NCBI GenBank assembly: GCA_023375785.1
Contig: SZWC01006693.1
Coordinates: forward strand, 8,167-48,623
Direction: 5' to 3'
Length of the DNA stretch: 40,457 nt
Source of the DNA: Penium margaritaceum
Taxonomy: Eukaryota > Streptophyta > Zygnematophyceae > Desmidiales > Peniaceae
Position numbers and translations under genes: made by a program. The notes beneath the pieces were generated by a model, which did no database searches, was not told the origin of the DNA, and was given only the letters and a program-made list of their open reading frames with translations. Shown one piece after another: positions 1 through 10,399 of the stretch; position 1 is the first letter of the stretch; each line of letters opens with the position of its first letter.

Positions 1-85
1 CACACACACACACCCACACACACACACATACACACACATGCACACAGACACACATAAACACACATACATACACACAAAAACACAA
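1..85. repeat. (CA)n microsatellite at window edge
   Basis: A run of CA dinucleotides with scattered interruptions (cata, catg, caga) opens the window and is probably cut by its left edge. It is a simple-sequence repeat with no coding content. The following bases to about 296 show nothing recognisable. Confidence 0.9.
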
Positions 86-296
86 GTATATATTTCTATC
101 AACGTCTGTTGTAACAGGGATGTAAACACATCTGATCATCCACCCACGTCGATGTGACAACAACGTCAATGTTGATGTATTTCACACGGATTGGATAACT
201 CATTCAAGTCATGAACCCTTGGAAAATGTCTCCCGCTCCCCAAACATCCAATTTGGTCGGGGTCGTATTCGGGATGGCTTCGATGTCTCTCGGAAA

Positions 297-919
297 ATGG
301 GAGCAGCCGGCAATCTTTATGAACAGAAGTTAAATCTACCTATGCAGTAGGAGCTTACTCAGGCATGCTAGTGGATGAATTTGGATCTCATCACATGACA
401 GCAGACATGATTCAAAATAGCAATACGCAAAGCCGAAAGTGTAAGTTGCCATGTCAACTTTTTATTCTTTCGTTTCAATTCTGGTTTCCCAGTTTGAAGT
501 GTATTCAAAATGACTAGAGCGGTTCTTATGATTGAAATCTTCATAGTCACACATGCTTAATCGTTGTAGCTGTAGTTTTCTTTCAAACCATTGATTTGAT
601 GATCCACNATGGGAGCAGCCGGCAATCTTTATGAACAGACGTTAAATCTACCTATGCAGTAGGAGCTTACTCAGGCATGCTAGTGGATGAATTTGGATCT
701 CATCACATGACAGCAGACATGATTCAAAATAGCAATACGCAAAGCCGAAAGTGTAAGTTGCCATGTCAACTTTTTATTCTTTCGTTTCAATTCTGGTTTC
801 CCAGTTTGAAGTGTATTCAAAATGACTAGAGCGGTTCTTATGATTGAAAACTTCATAGTCACACATGCTTAATCGTTGTAGCTGTAGTTTTCTTTCAAAC
901 CATTGATTTGATGATCCAC
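297..919. repeat. 311-bp direct duplication around a single N (probable assembly artefact)
   Basis: Bases 297-607 and 609-919 are the same sequence at an offset of 312, apart from about two substitutions. They are separated only by one N at 608. Short ORFs of 60 codons on the minus strand (368-550 and 680-862) are copies of each other and resemble no known protein. A lone N between two near-identical copies is what a scaffolder leaves when contig ends overlap without being merged, so the true genome probably has one copy. A real tandem duplication is possible but less likely. Confidence 0.8.
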
Positions 920-1180
920 ATAACTTCACCAAACATTTGGTGGCAAGTCATTCAAGGGTTGGCGCTAGACATATCTCCTCGTCAACGATTTTGGAGGTCC
1001 TTTAAAATGGTTCTTTCTGTTTGGAATATGTTCATTCATCTTTTAGTTTGCATGTTTTTGTCGTGGAAACCCCTGCTTGTAGGATGCATTTATCTGTCAA
1101 ATGTGCATTGATCAATATCTTCAATCACCCATGTCAAAGGCTGGGATGTTTTGCCAGCGCCGATGGCCAGAATCAAGAGC
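920..1180. other. Unannotated A/T-rich spacer
   Basis: I see no coding region, RNA gene or repeat with a clear family here. Short open frames in several registers have no recognisable motif. Confidence 0.4.
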
Positions 1181-1184
1181 CAGT

Positions 1185-1360
1185 GTCCACAGCCGGCGTC
1201 AATGGCTGATGCCAATGTCTGGCGTCAATTGGTGCTGTCAATCATTGGCTTCGATTGCTGGCGTCAATTGCCGGCATCAATCGCTATCACTGAACACCAG
1301 CAACACTTGCCGGTGTCAAGTGCCTGCATCGATTGCGGGTGTTGATTGACGGCAATCAAC
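1185..1360. repeat. Degenerate short-period repeat (ggcgtcaattg-like)
   Basis: The motif ggcgtcaat and variants (ggcatcaat, gctgtcaat, ggtgtcaag, ggcttcgat) recurs every roughly 12-20 bp. The copies differ too much for a clean consensus, so this looks like an old, decayed minisatellite. Overlapping short ORFs in three frames are side effects of the repeat and show no protein motif. The next stretch to about 1704 has no recognisable feature. Confidence 0.55.
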
Positions 1361-1704
1361 AAACTAGGCGACCTTGGCCCCTGATTCCTACTTCCTGCCC
1401 AGGCCGTCCATCCTGCCACTGGTTTCAGCCCTTGTTCCTACTTTTGGCAACAGATCCTGCTTCTTGCCAGGGATTGATGTCCCTGTTTCCTGGTTTTGGC
1501 TGAGGATGCAAAGGCCAAAATTGCCCAGGAAGATGACCCTTCCTCTGTCCTATACAATTACAGGAGTTAGCAAAAAAATGGCTAGCCCTTTAAGTGAGCA
1601 AGTGGCCACTATGGCTGCCATTACTGTACACACTGTCACAGCTCCTCACTCTAGCACTGACATAGTGCCTTGCTTTGATCCTCCTTGTGTGCGACCACTT
1701 CAGG

Positions 1705-1985
1705 GATACATCTCATATGTATATCTGCAACAATGTGGTTAAAAAACTGCCTTTGAAATCTGAACTAGGGTTATTGAATGGAAAACACCAGCAGAAGGTT
1801 GCAAATTCATTAAAATCATGAACCACACTGACTCAAAACTGGATGAATACAATATCTAATGGTCTAGACGTCTTTTCCAACCCTACGATTATCCTAGGAC
1901 AAGATTTCCTCTACCGACACAAGCCATAAATGGTCTGGACCAGAGGATCACTCTATTTCACAATGAATGGAAGATAAAGAAACAT
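1705..1985 (+). pseudogene. Retropepsin relic, possibly Ty3/gypsy-like
   Basis: One frame starting at 1705 reads as a protease-sized segment of about 90 residues with in-frame stops at 1819-1821 (TGA) and 1927-1929 (TAA). Near the start, DTSHMYICNNVVKKLPL looks like the post-active-site strand of a retroviral-type aspartic protease, in which D-T/S-G-x-S-x-x-x-I is followed by a hydrophobic pattern; the glycine-serine pair is missing. About 60 residues later IILGQDFLYRHK fits the second conserved ILGxDFL strand. Order and spacing match a retropepsin monomer. The ILGxDFL motif is more typical of Ty3/gypsy than of the copia elements elsewhere in this window. No adjoining RT was found, so the class is tentative. 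Confidence 0.4.
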
Positions 1986-2038
1986 GCCTCTGAATGAGCA
2001 ACCAATGATGTAGCGTCAGTTACGCGAAGCACAAGAGG

Positions 2039-2436
2039 TGTTGGTGTGTCAGTTACGGTGACCTCTGTAATTGTCTCCATGGCTCAGTTATATGCCAGGA
2101 CACTCAGTGACCGCATTGACAGCATCAACACCAGCCAGCGCACCCTCAAGTTGTCTCCAGAATTTTCTCTGTGACCATCTCCTCGGGTGCATTTCCTTGA
2201 TGGCGCTACCCTTACTTGTTTTTTATACAATTGCATAGATTTTCTATTCATGCACCTGAATTTTCTTGTTTACTGCCATACGGACAACCGAGGAGCCCGT
2301 TCATCTCTCAGGTTCTCCTTTGCTGTTTTTTTTTAGCTTGCAACCGGGTTAGTCTATTTTCCATCCGGTTGGTTGGACTTGTGCGCTTAGTTGCACGCAC
2401 CTGGATGAGACTAAATGCACACACTTGTTTTTCGTA
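2039..2436 (+). repeat. Element A 5' LTR (3' part missing)
   Basis: It begins TGTTGGTGTGTCAG and aligns along its length with 8379-8781, sharing for example the acaattgcatag and catacggacaac blocks. Homology fades after about 2416-2436, whereas the 3' copy seems to run to about 8912. The end of this LTR and the primer site therefore appear deleted or replaced. The divergence is considerable, indicating an old insertion. Confidence 0.7.
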
Positions 2437-4450
2437 CAAAAAAGAAAAAAGAAAGCTCCAGCAGCTACAACGTCAGCTGTAGCAGCCGATGCATCAGCCT
2501 TTACACTCGTGTTCACAAAAGCACGTCGTTTCTATTGAAGCAGCTATCGCCCGCAGCAGGAGCCACGTTTCTACCTCGCAACAGCAGTAGCAATTGTAAT
2601 GGTTGCTAAAGTGGAGCTGCTACAGCAACAGCAACATTAACAACGTCAGCAACTACATCAGCCATTGGCGCAAGCAACGCTTGCGCCAATAATGGACCCT
2701 AGTGAATTGGGTATGCATTTTGACCAATAGCAAAAGTAGTAGTGGCTGTAGTGTTGGAACTGGAGGAGAGAGGGAGCCTTGGAGCAGCGAGCATGTCGGA
2801 CTGAAAGGGCATCATTTGTGCTGAAGAATGGTTTTTGAATCACTCAAGATGACGGAGTACATATAGATCTAGAGCTTGGGCAAGTCAGCCCTCTTACAAG
2901 CGACACCACTTAGCCATAGAGGCTAAGGCTCACACACTAGAGTCCATAATCTCACACAAGAGAGGAAATCAGCCTAGCAATTAGGCTGACAAGTTACATA
3001 CAACCTAGAGAGCTAGAAAATGCTCTTATGGCACACTCCTAGTGGTCACATAACCCACAATCCCATGGATAATCGCCATGTGTCCATGGCTAGCACACAA
3101 GGATCTCACCTCACCAAAAAGGTAAGGAGAGGTACCTTTTTCCTAGTCAGCACACGCTGACAATGCAACCCAAGAATTTAGGACCTTTTTGGATATTTCT
3201 CCCATCAGGTCTTGACCCTGGACCTCTTGCCTTTTTCTTTTCTCAGGCTAAGGCATGGAGCCGTCGCCCATGGTCGCCCAGACACCGGCAGTCAATGATC
3301 CCAGAACTTGCGAAAACTCATCTCTCAATCCGACCGTTGGATCAGCCTGAAACTGGGACCGTAGACATTTTTCCATCTGATCTTTCCATTGCTGAATTTG
3401 GATTGACAATCGGAGCAGGCATCTGGTAGTTTCCTGGAACTTGCTCCTGTGGACCTGAAACTAAGCCGGATGGCCCATTTTCCAACATGTAGTAGCATAG
3501 AAACAGTAGTCGTAGCGGGAGTGGAGCTGCTACACAAGCACTCGTAGCCATAGCAGCAACAGTAGCAGCTGCAGCCCCAACATGAGATCTTTTGTGCAAG
3601 AAGCTACAGCAGCAGCAAACAATTAGCGCAAGCATTAGCGCCAGCAGTAGAAAGTCCGCAAAGAGCACCAGCAGCTATGACAGCCTCAGCTAAGAAGCAG
3701 CGCAGCTGGCGGGAATCTGCAAGGCAGCTTCCCGCACTTCCTACTCCGCCGGTCAACCAGCTGGTTGACCAACGATCCCGTCGATCAACGAGCGCACCGA
3801 CCGGCGAGCCAGTAGATCAATGAGCTCATCCAAGCAAATTCAAGCTTGTGTGAGTGAGCCCAAATTTGCTTACAACAAGCAAAAGTCTAGTTGGCTAACT
3901 CCTCCATGGCGCACCAACACCCATCCTGGATGAGCCTGGATACGCTTTTGCGAGGCCAGGTGCCCCATTTCATTTTTCCTTTTGATTTTTGCTCCTTGCT
4001 CCAGACCTGGGCACTTGGGGTTTGTCTCGGTGCCACAGGGAGAGAAGTCTTGGGAGATCGATTTCAGGGCTTGTCATTTACTATTTCTCACTCCCTTTCT
4101 TACCGTCAAGATCCTTGCACGTGGGGGTCTAACCTCGAGCAGTGGGAGACCACTGTTTTCATGACGACTATTGTTTCACCGCCATAGGAGACGTCCTCCG
4201 CAATGGCGATATCCCACCTGGGGTGGCACTAGCTTCTGCCGGCGTACTACCATATCCTTTCAGGGCAGCCTTCTCCGCCGCCGACTCCACTAGCTCACGA
4301 GTTACAGCATGGTCCGGCCACTCCAGCGTCCACATTCCTTTCCCGTCTTCTGCCTCAAGATGTTCCCTCCAATGTGAGTTTGGCTGTCGATTCTGGGGAT
4401 CACCGTTTTTCATCGGATGGAGCCCTTGCAGGCACCTCGAGTGGTGGGGC
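2437..4450 (+). other. Element A leader/gag zone with decayed CAG-type triplets
   Basis: No intact gene lies here. At 2448-2680 and again at about 3485-3690 the plus strand is a mixture of CAG, CAA, TAG and CTG-like triplets. This is the same triplet-rich material that precedes and begins gag in the minus-strand B elements, so it is probably the matching region of A. Between and after these blocks, 2690-3480 and 3770-4450 show no recognisable domain; some of it should once have been gag. A perfect 20-bp palindrome lies at 3751-3770. Confidence 0.5.
3751..3770. repeat. Perfect 20-bp palindrome
   Basis: The half-site ggtcaaccag is followed at once by its exact reverse complement ctggttgacc. 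Symmetry stops at the flanking bases. No gene start, LTR end or tandem copy is attached to it. Confidence 0.85.
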
Positions 4451-4589
4451 TATTTTGCCTTTTGTAGTGGATTGAGCATTGACATTCATTTACCCTATTG
4501 CGTCTTCTTACTATGACTTCTGGTTGTGTTGGCCAATCTCTTGTACTGGCTTCCAGAGTCGCGTAGTGTCATGCGTCCGCTCTTTTTTG

Positions 4590-4900
4590 TGTGTCGAGTG
4601 GTTTTGGTCTCATCAGTTTTGGAGCTACTCATCACATGACTTTGTCTTGTGCTACATTCATCACGTTTGGGCCTGTCGGTAATGTACGCATCGTCCGTGC
4701 TGGCTATGGCCATATATTGTTAGTTCAGGACGTTGCTATTGTGCATTTTATTGGTCCATCAGGTGATGTCTTCTTGCGTGGTGTCCTCTCTGTCCCAGTT
4801 CTTGAGGTCAGATTGCTATGTGTCACTACCTTGGATGATCTAGGCATGGATTTTGTTTCATCTTGTGGCATCGATACGGTGTCGCTGTAGTCGTCTGGCC
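4590..4900 (+). pseudogene. Copia protease relic (element A)
   Basis: The reading SFGATHHMTL at about 4612-4640 corresponds to the copia protease active site, normally D-S-G-A-T/S-x-H-M; here Asp-Ser has become Ser-Phe, so the catalytic aspartate is lost. Downstream, HILLVQDVAIVHF, FLRGVLSVPVLEVRLLCVTTL has the pattern of the region joining protease to the pre-integrase segment, where plant copia has DVLYVPxLxxNLLSVxxL. The frame stops at 4888-4890, after about 100 codons from 4591. Orientation and order fit the downstream integrase of the same element. Confidence 0.6.
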
Positions 4901-4964
4901 ATCTTGTTCTTCGTGGTCTACGTGCCCTTGTTTGCACTGTCCTCCGCCGCCACTGCCATAGCTT

Positions 4965-5770
4965 ATGTGCATGTTGCTCCCTCACTTTCCCTTTTCCCAC
5001 ACAGGTGTACTCCATTGCCGTTTATTCCACGTGCATACAGCTGCCATCCATAGCCGCTTGCATCATGAACCTGTTGTTAGTCTTGATCATGGCACATTCT
5101 CTGCCCCCTGGACTGCTGACTGCCTTGATTATGCACAAGGCAAGCTGCATCGCCCGCCCTTTTCTTTGTCTGACTCCCGTACTCTGCGCCCCTTACCCTT
5201 GTCAATGAGGACGTCATGGGCCCACTCCCTGATGAATTTCTGGGAGGTGTTGGTTGGTATGTGTTGTGTCTTTTGGATGATTTCTCTTTGTTTTTATGGA
5301 TTTACTCCCTTTGCGAAAAAAATGATGTTGGGCCCACGATCTAGTCTTGTCTTATTCAGGCTGAGTGTGATTCCCAGCGTAAGCTGATAACATTATGTTC
5401 TGATTGTGGTCGGGAGTTCATGGGTCCCACGGCCCGCTTCTTCCAGTCTCAAGGAGTGCATCCGGAGCTCTCTACTATATATACACCACAACAAAACAAA
5501 GTATCGGAATGCTGGAACTGCACTAATGCTGACGATGTTTCCACCCTTATCTTCAAGTTTGGCCTCCCTCTGATGTTTGCCGTTGAGTCCATGTCCTACA
5601 TAACGTGGGTTTCGAACCGTGTTCCCCACGTTCCGCTGCCTCGTCATCTCACGCCATTCAAGCGATGGTATGGTTGTTGTGCCAAACTTCACCTTGTTTG
5701 GGTCTGGGTCAGCATCCCCAGTGTTTGGCTCCCTAAGGACCAATGCGATTGCAAGCTCTCTCCTTGAGGT
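4965..5770 (+). pseudogene. Copia pre-integrase and integrase relic (element A)
   Basis: The first frame (4965-5387) contains LDYAQGKLHRPPF, the second zinc-binding half of the GAG pre-integrase domain (normally C-x2-C-x3-K). A second frame (5393-5770) carries SDCGREFMG, equivalent to the second integrase aspartate in R-S-D-N-G-x-E-F, then YTPQQNKVSECWNCT, equivalent to the catalytic Glu block G-V-A-E-R-x-N-R-T. The frame change near 5390 and altered residues show that this is dead. Integrase would have inserted the cDNA into the genome. Confidence 0.7.
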
Positions 5771-5911
5771 TGCATCTACGCTTTCCTTGGTTTTTCCTCT
5801 CACTCCATGGCCTAGCGTTCTTGGGACCCCCAGCATGGTCGAGTTGTCAAGTCTTGCGATGCTCTCTTCTTTGAGAGCACCTTCTCTTGCAACATTGCTC
5901 GCTTTGTTCTG

Positions 5912-6300
5912 TTGCCTGCACCCTTCTCTTTTCCAAGGAGAGGTGGTGAATGTGAAGTGTTCTTAGGTAGTGGCTGTGCTCCGTATCCCACTGCATCGTT
6001 GCCTTTGTCATCTCCTATCTCATATGAATTGTCGCCTGAATCACCTCATATTGCGTCTATGCCATTGCTGGAATCATCTCCTATCAATTCTGCATTGTTT
6101 TATGCATCACAACCTGTCACGTCTGTGTCTTTTCCATCGTCATCTCCTACCACGTCTGTATCATTGTCAGGATCACCTCTTGTTGTGTCTGTGTCGCCAC
6201 CTGCATCATCTCCTGACGCGTCATCATTGCCTACATCATCCTTTGACATATCTGTGTCATCTGTAGTTACATCGTCGCCTGTGTGACTGGCTGTGATTCC
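5912..6300 (+). pseudogene. Ser/Pro-rich integrase-RT linker (element A)
   Basis: A stretch of about 120 codons is rich in serine, proline and threonine with a loose repeat of the form SSPxxSVSxxxSP. Copia polyproteins carry a low-complexity linker of this kind between integrase and RT, and its position between those two relics supports the assignment. The counterpart in element B2 is a clean 72-bp tandem repeat. The stretch 6300-6720 continues as decayed linker with no readable domain. Confidence 0.6.
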
Positions 6301-6727
6301 ATTGGCAGTGGACCCAGTCACACCCTCCCAGTCCCCCCTGTCATTGCCATTTGTTCGCGCGCCAGGCACCCATGTGAGAAGTTTGTAGTCGGGACCTCAC
6401 TACATCCCACCTACCAGTGGTACAGCCTCTGTTGGCCACTCTAGCCCTGCACGGTCAGTCCGTCCTGTTCATGGTAGTCTCATTAAGCCCACACAGCCTA
6501 CTCTTGTCTTTGGACTTGACGCTCATGGCTTGGCAGCTGCTCTTGGATACTCTCTAATCAATGATGAGTTCCACCGAGCCATCGCGGTAGCTAAGTCCAC
6601 CTGGCCTCTGTCACATCCCTCAATCTCCATCGCACTCGTTGTGAGTGGAAACACGGCACGTGTGCCTGAACTGAACATAGTATAACAAGCACGATCCCCT
6701 CAATATGCAACTCCCAGGAAGCAAGCT

Positions 6728-7660
6728 ATGCGCGAGGAACTTGCTGCAATTGACGAGCATGGGGTTTATAAGAAGGTGAAGCTCCCGCCTGTTCATAAGG
6801 CCATCTCATTCCCTTGGATGTTTAGAAGAAAGAGATGCTTGATGGCTCGGTGGAGCGGTACAAGGCCTGTCCCACGGCCAAGGGATTCTCCCAAGTGCCT
6901 GGTGTGGACTTTGATGCCACCTTTACCCCTGTGGACAAGCACATAATGAAAAAGGCATTGTTGACTTAGGTGGCACATCATGATTGGGAGCTCCACCACA
7001 TGGACGCCAACAATGCTTTCTTGTACAGTTTTTGTGAGGAAAACATCTATCGTGTCCAACTTCTAGGGTTTGAGGACGGAAAAAAACAGATTTTGGCGCC
7101 TCGGAAAGGCCTTATACGGCTTGAAGCAATTCCCACGTTGTTAGAACCTTGAGATCTCTGCTACCTTGGAGCGGGACGGGTATCACCGTACCACACTGGA
7201 CCCAGCACTGTTTGTGAGTCCCTCCTCTGCACCCTCTGTCGTTGTCCTGGTCTATGTGGATGACCTCTTGATTGCGTCCCCCGACCCTCAAGGTGTCCAA
7301 GCTTTGAAAGCCCTCCAACAGTCTTTGTATAGAATGAAGGATCTTGGTCCAGCTCTTGTATTCTTGGAAATGGAGATTGAGCGTGATTGCCAGTGTTGCA
7401 GAATGTATGTGCATCAGGCTGCTTACGTCAAGACGTTGGGAGAGCATTTGCTGACCTCTTTGCCACACTTCCTTTTTCATCTACGCTTATGATGCCTGCT
7501 AGGCAGATGCTTCTCACGTCAGCTGACCCGGATCATCTTGGGGAACCTGTCGATGTCACGACATACCTTCAAGTCATTGGCTCCCAGATGATCCTCAAGA
7601 CCATGACGCACGTTAATGCTGCCATTGCTGTGAAATTCCTGTCACACTTCTCACTGCATC
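6728..7660 (+). pseudogene. Copia reverse transcriptase relic (element A)
   Basis: The RT_2-type copia reverse transcriptase is spread over several frames. MREELAAIDEHGVYKKV (6728 onward) is the RT entry; VAHHDWELHHMDANNAFLY near 6970 contains the first catalytic aspartate (H-x-M-D-V-x-x-A-F-L); VLVYVDDLLIAS near 7250 is the YVDD active-site box and is intact; YRMKDLGPALVFLEMEIERD follows as the conserved MKDLG block. GEPVDVTTYLQVIGSQM (about 7540) is the RT-RNase H connection. Frame jumps occur around 6850, 7150 and 7480, so no continuous protein is possible. Confidence 0.8.
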
Positions 7661-7674
7661 TGTGTTAGCTCTAT

Positions 7675-8234
7675 TTGGAGGCTACTCTGTGCGTGGTGCG
7701 GTGTATCATGTCTACCCCACGTTTGGGCTTGTGCTTTCATGCACAACCATCTGTTGTTGTTGTTGATGGGTACACTGACAGCGAAAAGGCCCATGATCGT
7801 GATGCGCGTGGCCGGTCCAACCACATCTTCCTTGTCCGAGGTACAGCAGTCTCATGGAAGAGTGGCAAGCAGGAGGGAAGAGCTCAAGTGACACAGAGTA
7901 TGTTACATAGGGAGCAAGGGTCTTTGAGAGCATCCGGTTGTGTCATCTCATGCGGCAGTTGTGCCAACCCATCCGTTGCATCACCATCTGCTGTGACAAT
8001 GAGAGAACGCTACGCATAGCAGAGCATGATGGCACGTGTCACACACACAAAAAGCACATCAACATTGACCATCATTTTATGTGCAAAAACATTTCACGTG
8101 GCAATGTTTGTGTTGTAGGTGTTGACATGCAGCGGCAGTGTATAGACTTCCTCACCAAAGCGCTGCATAGTGGCAATTGCAAGTTTGCACTGCGCAGTTT
8201 TGGACTTCTTGTGGTTTCTACTGCTGCTACTTGA
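7675..8234 (+). pseudogene. Copia RNase H relic (element A)
   Basis: VVVDGYTDSEKAHD near 7760 matches the RNase H entry G-Y-x-D-S-D-W-A and keeps an aspartate. VSWKSGKQ follows; in another frame CCDNERTLRIAEHD, HTHKKHINIDHHF and QRQCIDFLTKALHS form the usual copia C-terminus (D-N-x-S-A, K-H-I-D-x-x-x-H-F, D-x-x-T-K-A-L). The two frames overlap around 7940-8019, showing a frameshift. About 140 bp later come the polypurine tract and 3' LTR, the normal gene order. Confidence 0.8.
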
Positions 8235-8370
8235 TTTGTAACCCAATCTTGTTGCTTCTGCTCCCATCAGCAGCTCTTGTGTGGAACTTTCTCATGCTCC
8301 TTGCAGTGCGCTATCGTTGCCATTGTTCTATGACCCTTGCTCGCTTGTGGTGACTGGCGTCTCCCGGTCA

Positions 8371-8378
8371 TGGGGGAG
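8371..8378 (+). other. Polypurine tract of element A
   Basis: The run tgggggag directly precedes the TG that starts the 3' LTR. It would prime plus-strand DNA synthesis. The B family has the same GGGGGAG core before its 3' LTR, which supports relatedness of A and B. Confidence 0.65.
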
Positions 8379-8912
8379 TGTTTGTGTGTCAGTCATGGTA
8401 ACCTCTGGAATTGTCGCCATGGCTCGCTGGTGTGCAGAGACACTCGATGGCCGCATTGAGATCATCAACACCATCCGGTGCGTCCTCACATTGTCTGCAT
8501 GATTTTCTCAGTGATCACCTCTCGGGGTCAATTTTCTCAATGGCGCAATCCTTGCTCATTCATGACACAATTGCATAGAGTTTCTATTTCTGCACCAGAC
8601 GCTTCTTTCCGACTGTCATACGGACAACTGAGGAGCCCGTACTCCTGTCAAGTTGTCCTTTGCTGTTGTTTTGGAGACTGTAGCCAGGTTAGTCTGTTTT
8701 CCAACTGGTTGGTTTGACTTGTGTGCTTACATGCACGCACGTGGATGAGAAAAAGTATGTACAATTGTTTGCTTGTTCTCATTCAACTCTTATGATCTTC
8801 AAGCATGCATTTGCCGTCTCTCAGCCTAACTTAGTGTTGTTTGTCCCATTGTAACACACATTGTGTCCTCTCTTACGCAGACATCAGCTAAGAGGCTTAT
8901 CACATTCCCTCA
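8379..8912 (+). repeat. Element A 3' LTR
   Basis: It starts TGTTTGTGTGTCAG after the polypurine tract, and its first about 400 bp align with 2039-2436. The proposed end, CCCTCA at 8912, is followed by agagg, the pentamer that also precedes the 5' LTR. The start is well supported. The end is uncertain, because homology to the 5' copy is lost after about 8781. Confidence 0.6.
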
Positions 8913-8917
8913 AGAGG

Positions 8918-9185
8918 TAGAGTGAGTTGCAGTAGTTGCTAAACAACGTCACACACTGCCTATCTTGATGGATGTGGCCAAGAGACACTTTCTTAGAGGG
9001 ACTCGCGCATGGGTCATTGGCGTTAAACCAAGAAAAGTGGATGAAATTACGACTCTTGAAGCAGCCAACTAATCAGCCTCATGGACTCGAAAACAATTCT
9101 CCACAATGATTAGGCACCACTTATCGAGGATTTTGCTGTGAATTTCCTTTTGAACTGCATCTAAGGCTTCTTAAGTAACCCTCTC
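8918..9185. other. Unassigned spacer before element D
   Basis: No readable protein or RNA is visible. The segment may be decayed integrase or linker of the following copia remnant, but no motif proves it. Confidence 0.3.
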
Positions 9186-9599
9186 CTTCTATGTCTACAT
9201 CTGATCTCTCTACTCCCAAGTCTCCATCTGTTTCATCCTTTCCCCCTGTCTCAAAATCTTCTGGCTCTGCTGCCGCTTCTCCTCTACCGACCATTGTCTC
9301 CTCCCCTGTCTGCCAGTGGCAAGAACTTCCTGTGAATGTGTCACCACCCGGTAAGTATGCCTTGGTCCCAGTTGACCCAGTACTGGCGTCACCCAAGCCG
9401 TACTCCAGTTGAGGCCAGCTTCAAGCTCTCCCTTCTCACTGCGGTGTTTTGTCTGCAGATCTTAGGCTGAGTGCCCACGCTCTCATGACCACGGCATTGA
9501 ACTGGCTTGGAATTGGTTTCATGCATCTGGGCACCGATCTTGGATACTCCCTCATTCAAAAGATTTTTCACACTGCCGCTGACACCTCCCTGGCTTGCT

Positions 9600-10340
9600 A
9601 TGTTGCTATTAGTGGCCTCTCTCCCTTGGGACCAGAGCCCACGACTGTCCATGAGGTTCATGAAGCCATAGATACCTCCCAGTATACCTCCAACTTTCAA
9701 AGTGGACCTGCCACTTGCATTGTTTTCTCTGTGCATTGGGTCTTCCAGTACAAGTTAAAGCCTAACAATAAGATTGATCATTACAAGGCATGAATCACTG
9801 CAAAGTGGATCTCTCACATCCCATGTGTTGAGTTTGATGAGAATGTGCCCGTTGGATGATACACTACTTCTGTCGGTCTTCTCAGCTTGGTGGCACACCA
9901 AGATTGGAAGCTCAAGCCAATGGATGTGAAATTTTCCTTCTTCCATGGCACGTTGGATGAGGATATCTACATGGTGCAACTGCATGGTTTTACTAATGGC
10001 ACCAACAGTGTCTAGTGACTGCGCAAGGCATTGTATGGAGTGAAGCAGTTGCCCGATGGGGAACACTGTCACCCTTGGAAAGGGGGAGTACCTCCATTGT
10101 GTTGTGGATCGTGCTCTGTTCCTCAGTCCTCCATCATCAGTCTTGTTGATGTTATTACCTAAGTTGATGATATTCTGATTATCTCTCCAAGCAACTTGGC
10201 TGTTAAATCAGAAAAGTCTCTGCTGTAGTTAGTCTATGAGATGAAGGATCTTGGTCTTGTCTGGGTCTTCCTTGGAATGGAGCTTGAGCGTGATGGTACC
10301 ATCCACACACTTCATGAGTACCAGGCAGATTCCACGCACA
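9600..10340 (+). pseudogene. Copia reverse transcriptase relic (remnant D)
   Basis: The series runs EPTTVHEVHEAID, VFQYKLKPNNKIDHYKA, then LVAHQDWKLKPMDVKFSFFHGTLDEDIYMVQL (about 9886-9990) with the first catalytic aspartate (MDV). VDDILIISPSN near 10155 is the YVDD box with its tyrosine codon replaced by a stop. YEMKDLGLVWVFLGMELERDG follows. In-frame stops at several places (for example after DHYKA, 9791-9793) make it a pseudogene. Confidence 0.7.
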
Positions 10341-10399
10341 GTCTTGGAATGACAGACGTATGAATGACACTGTTGTTTCCTAGAAAGTTTTCACGCATG

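Larger units (their letters stand above)
2039..8912 (+). mobile_element. Ty1/copia retrotransposon A, degenerate, with two LTRs
   Basis: Homologous sequences at about 2039-2436 and 8379-8781 bracket decayed copia protease, integrase, linker, RT and RNase H segments in the plus orientation. The downstream LTR is preceded by the purine run tgggggag (8371-8378), a typical polypurine tract placed directly before TGTTTG. Five bases before the 5' LTR (agagg, 2034-2038) recur at 8913-8917 directly after a CA end, giving a candidate target-site duplication; a five-base match alone is weak. Internal genes are split by many stops and frameshifts, so the element is dead. No primer-binding site is visible, because the end of the 5' LTR is not recognisable. 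Confidence 0.75.

Noticed and set aside
1..85. Telomere-like or CRISPR-like repeat
   Set aside because: It is a plain CA dinucleotide run without spacers or a telomeric unit.
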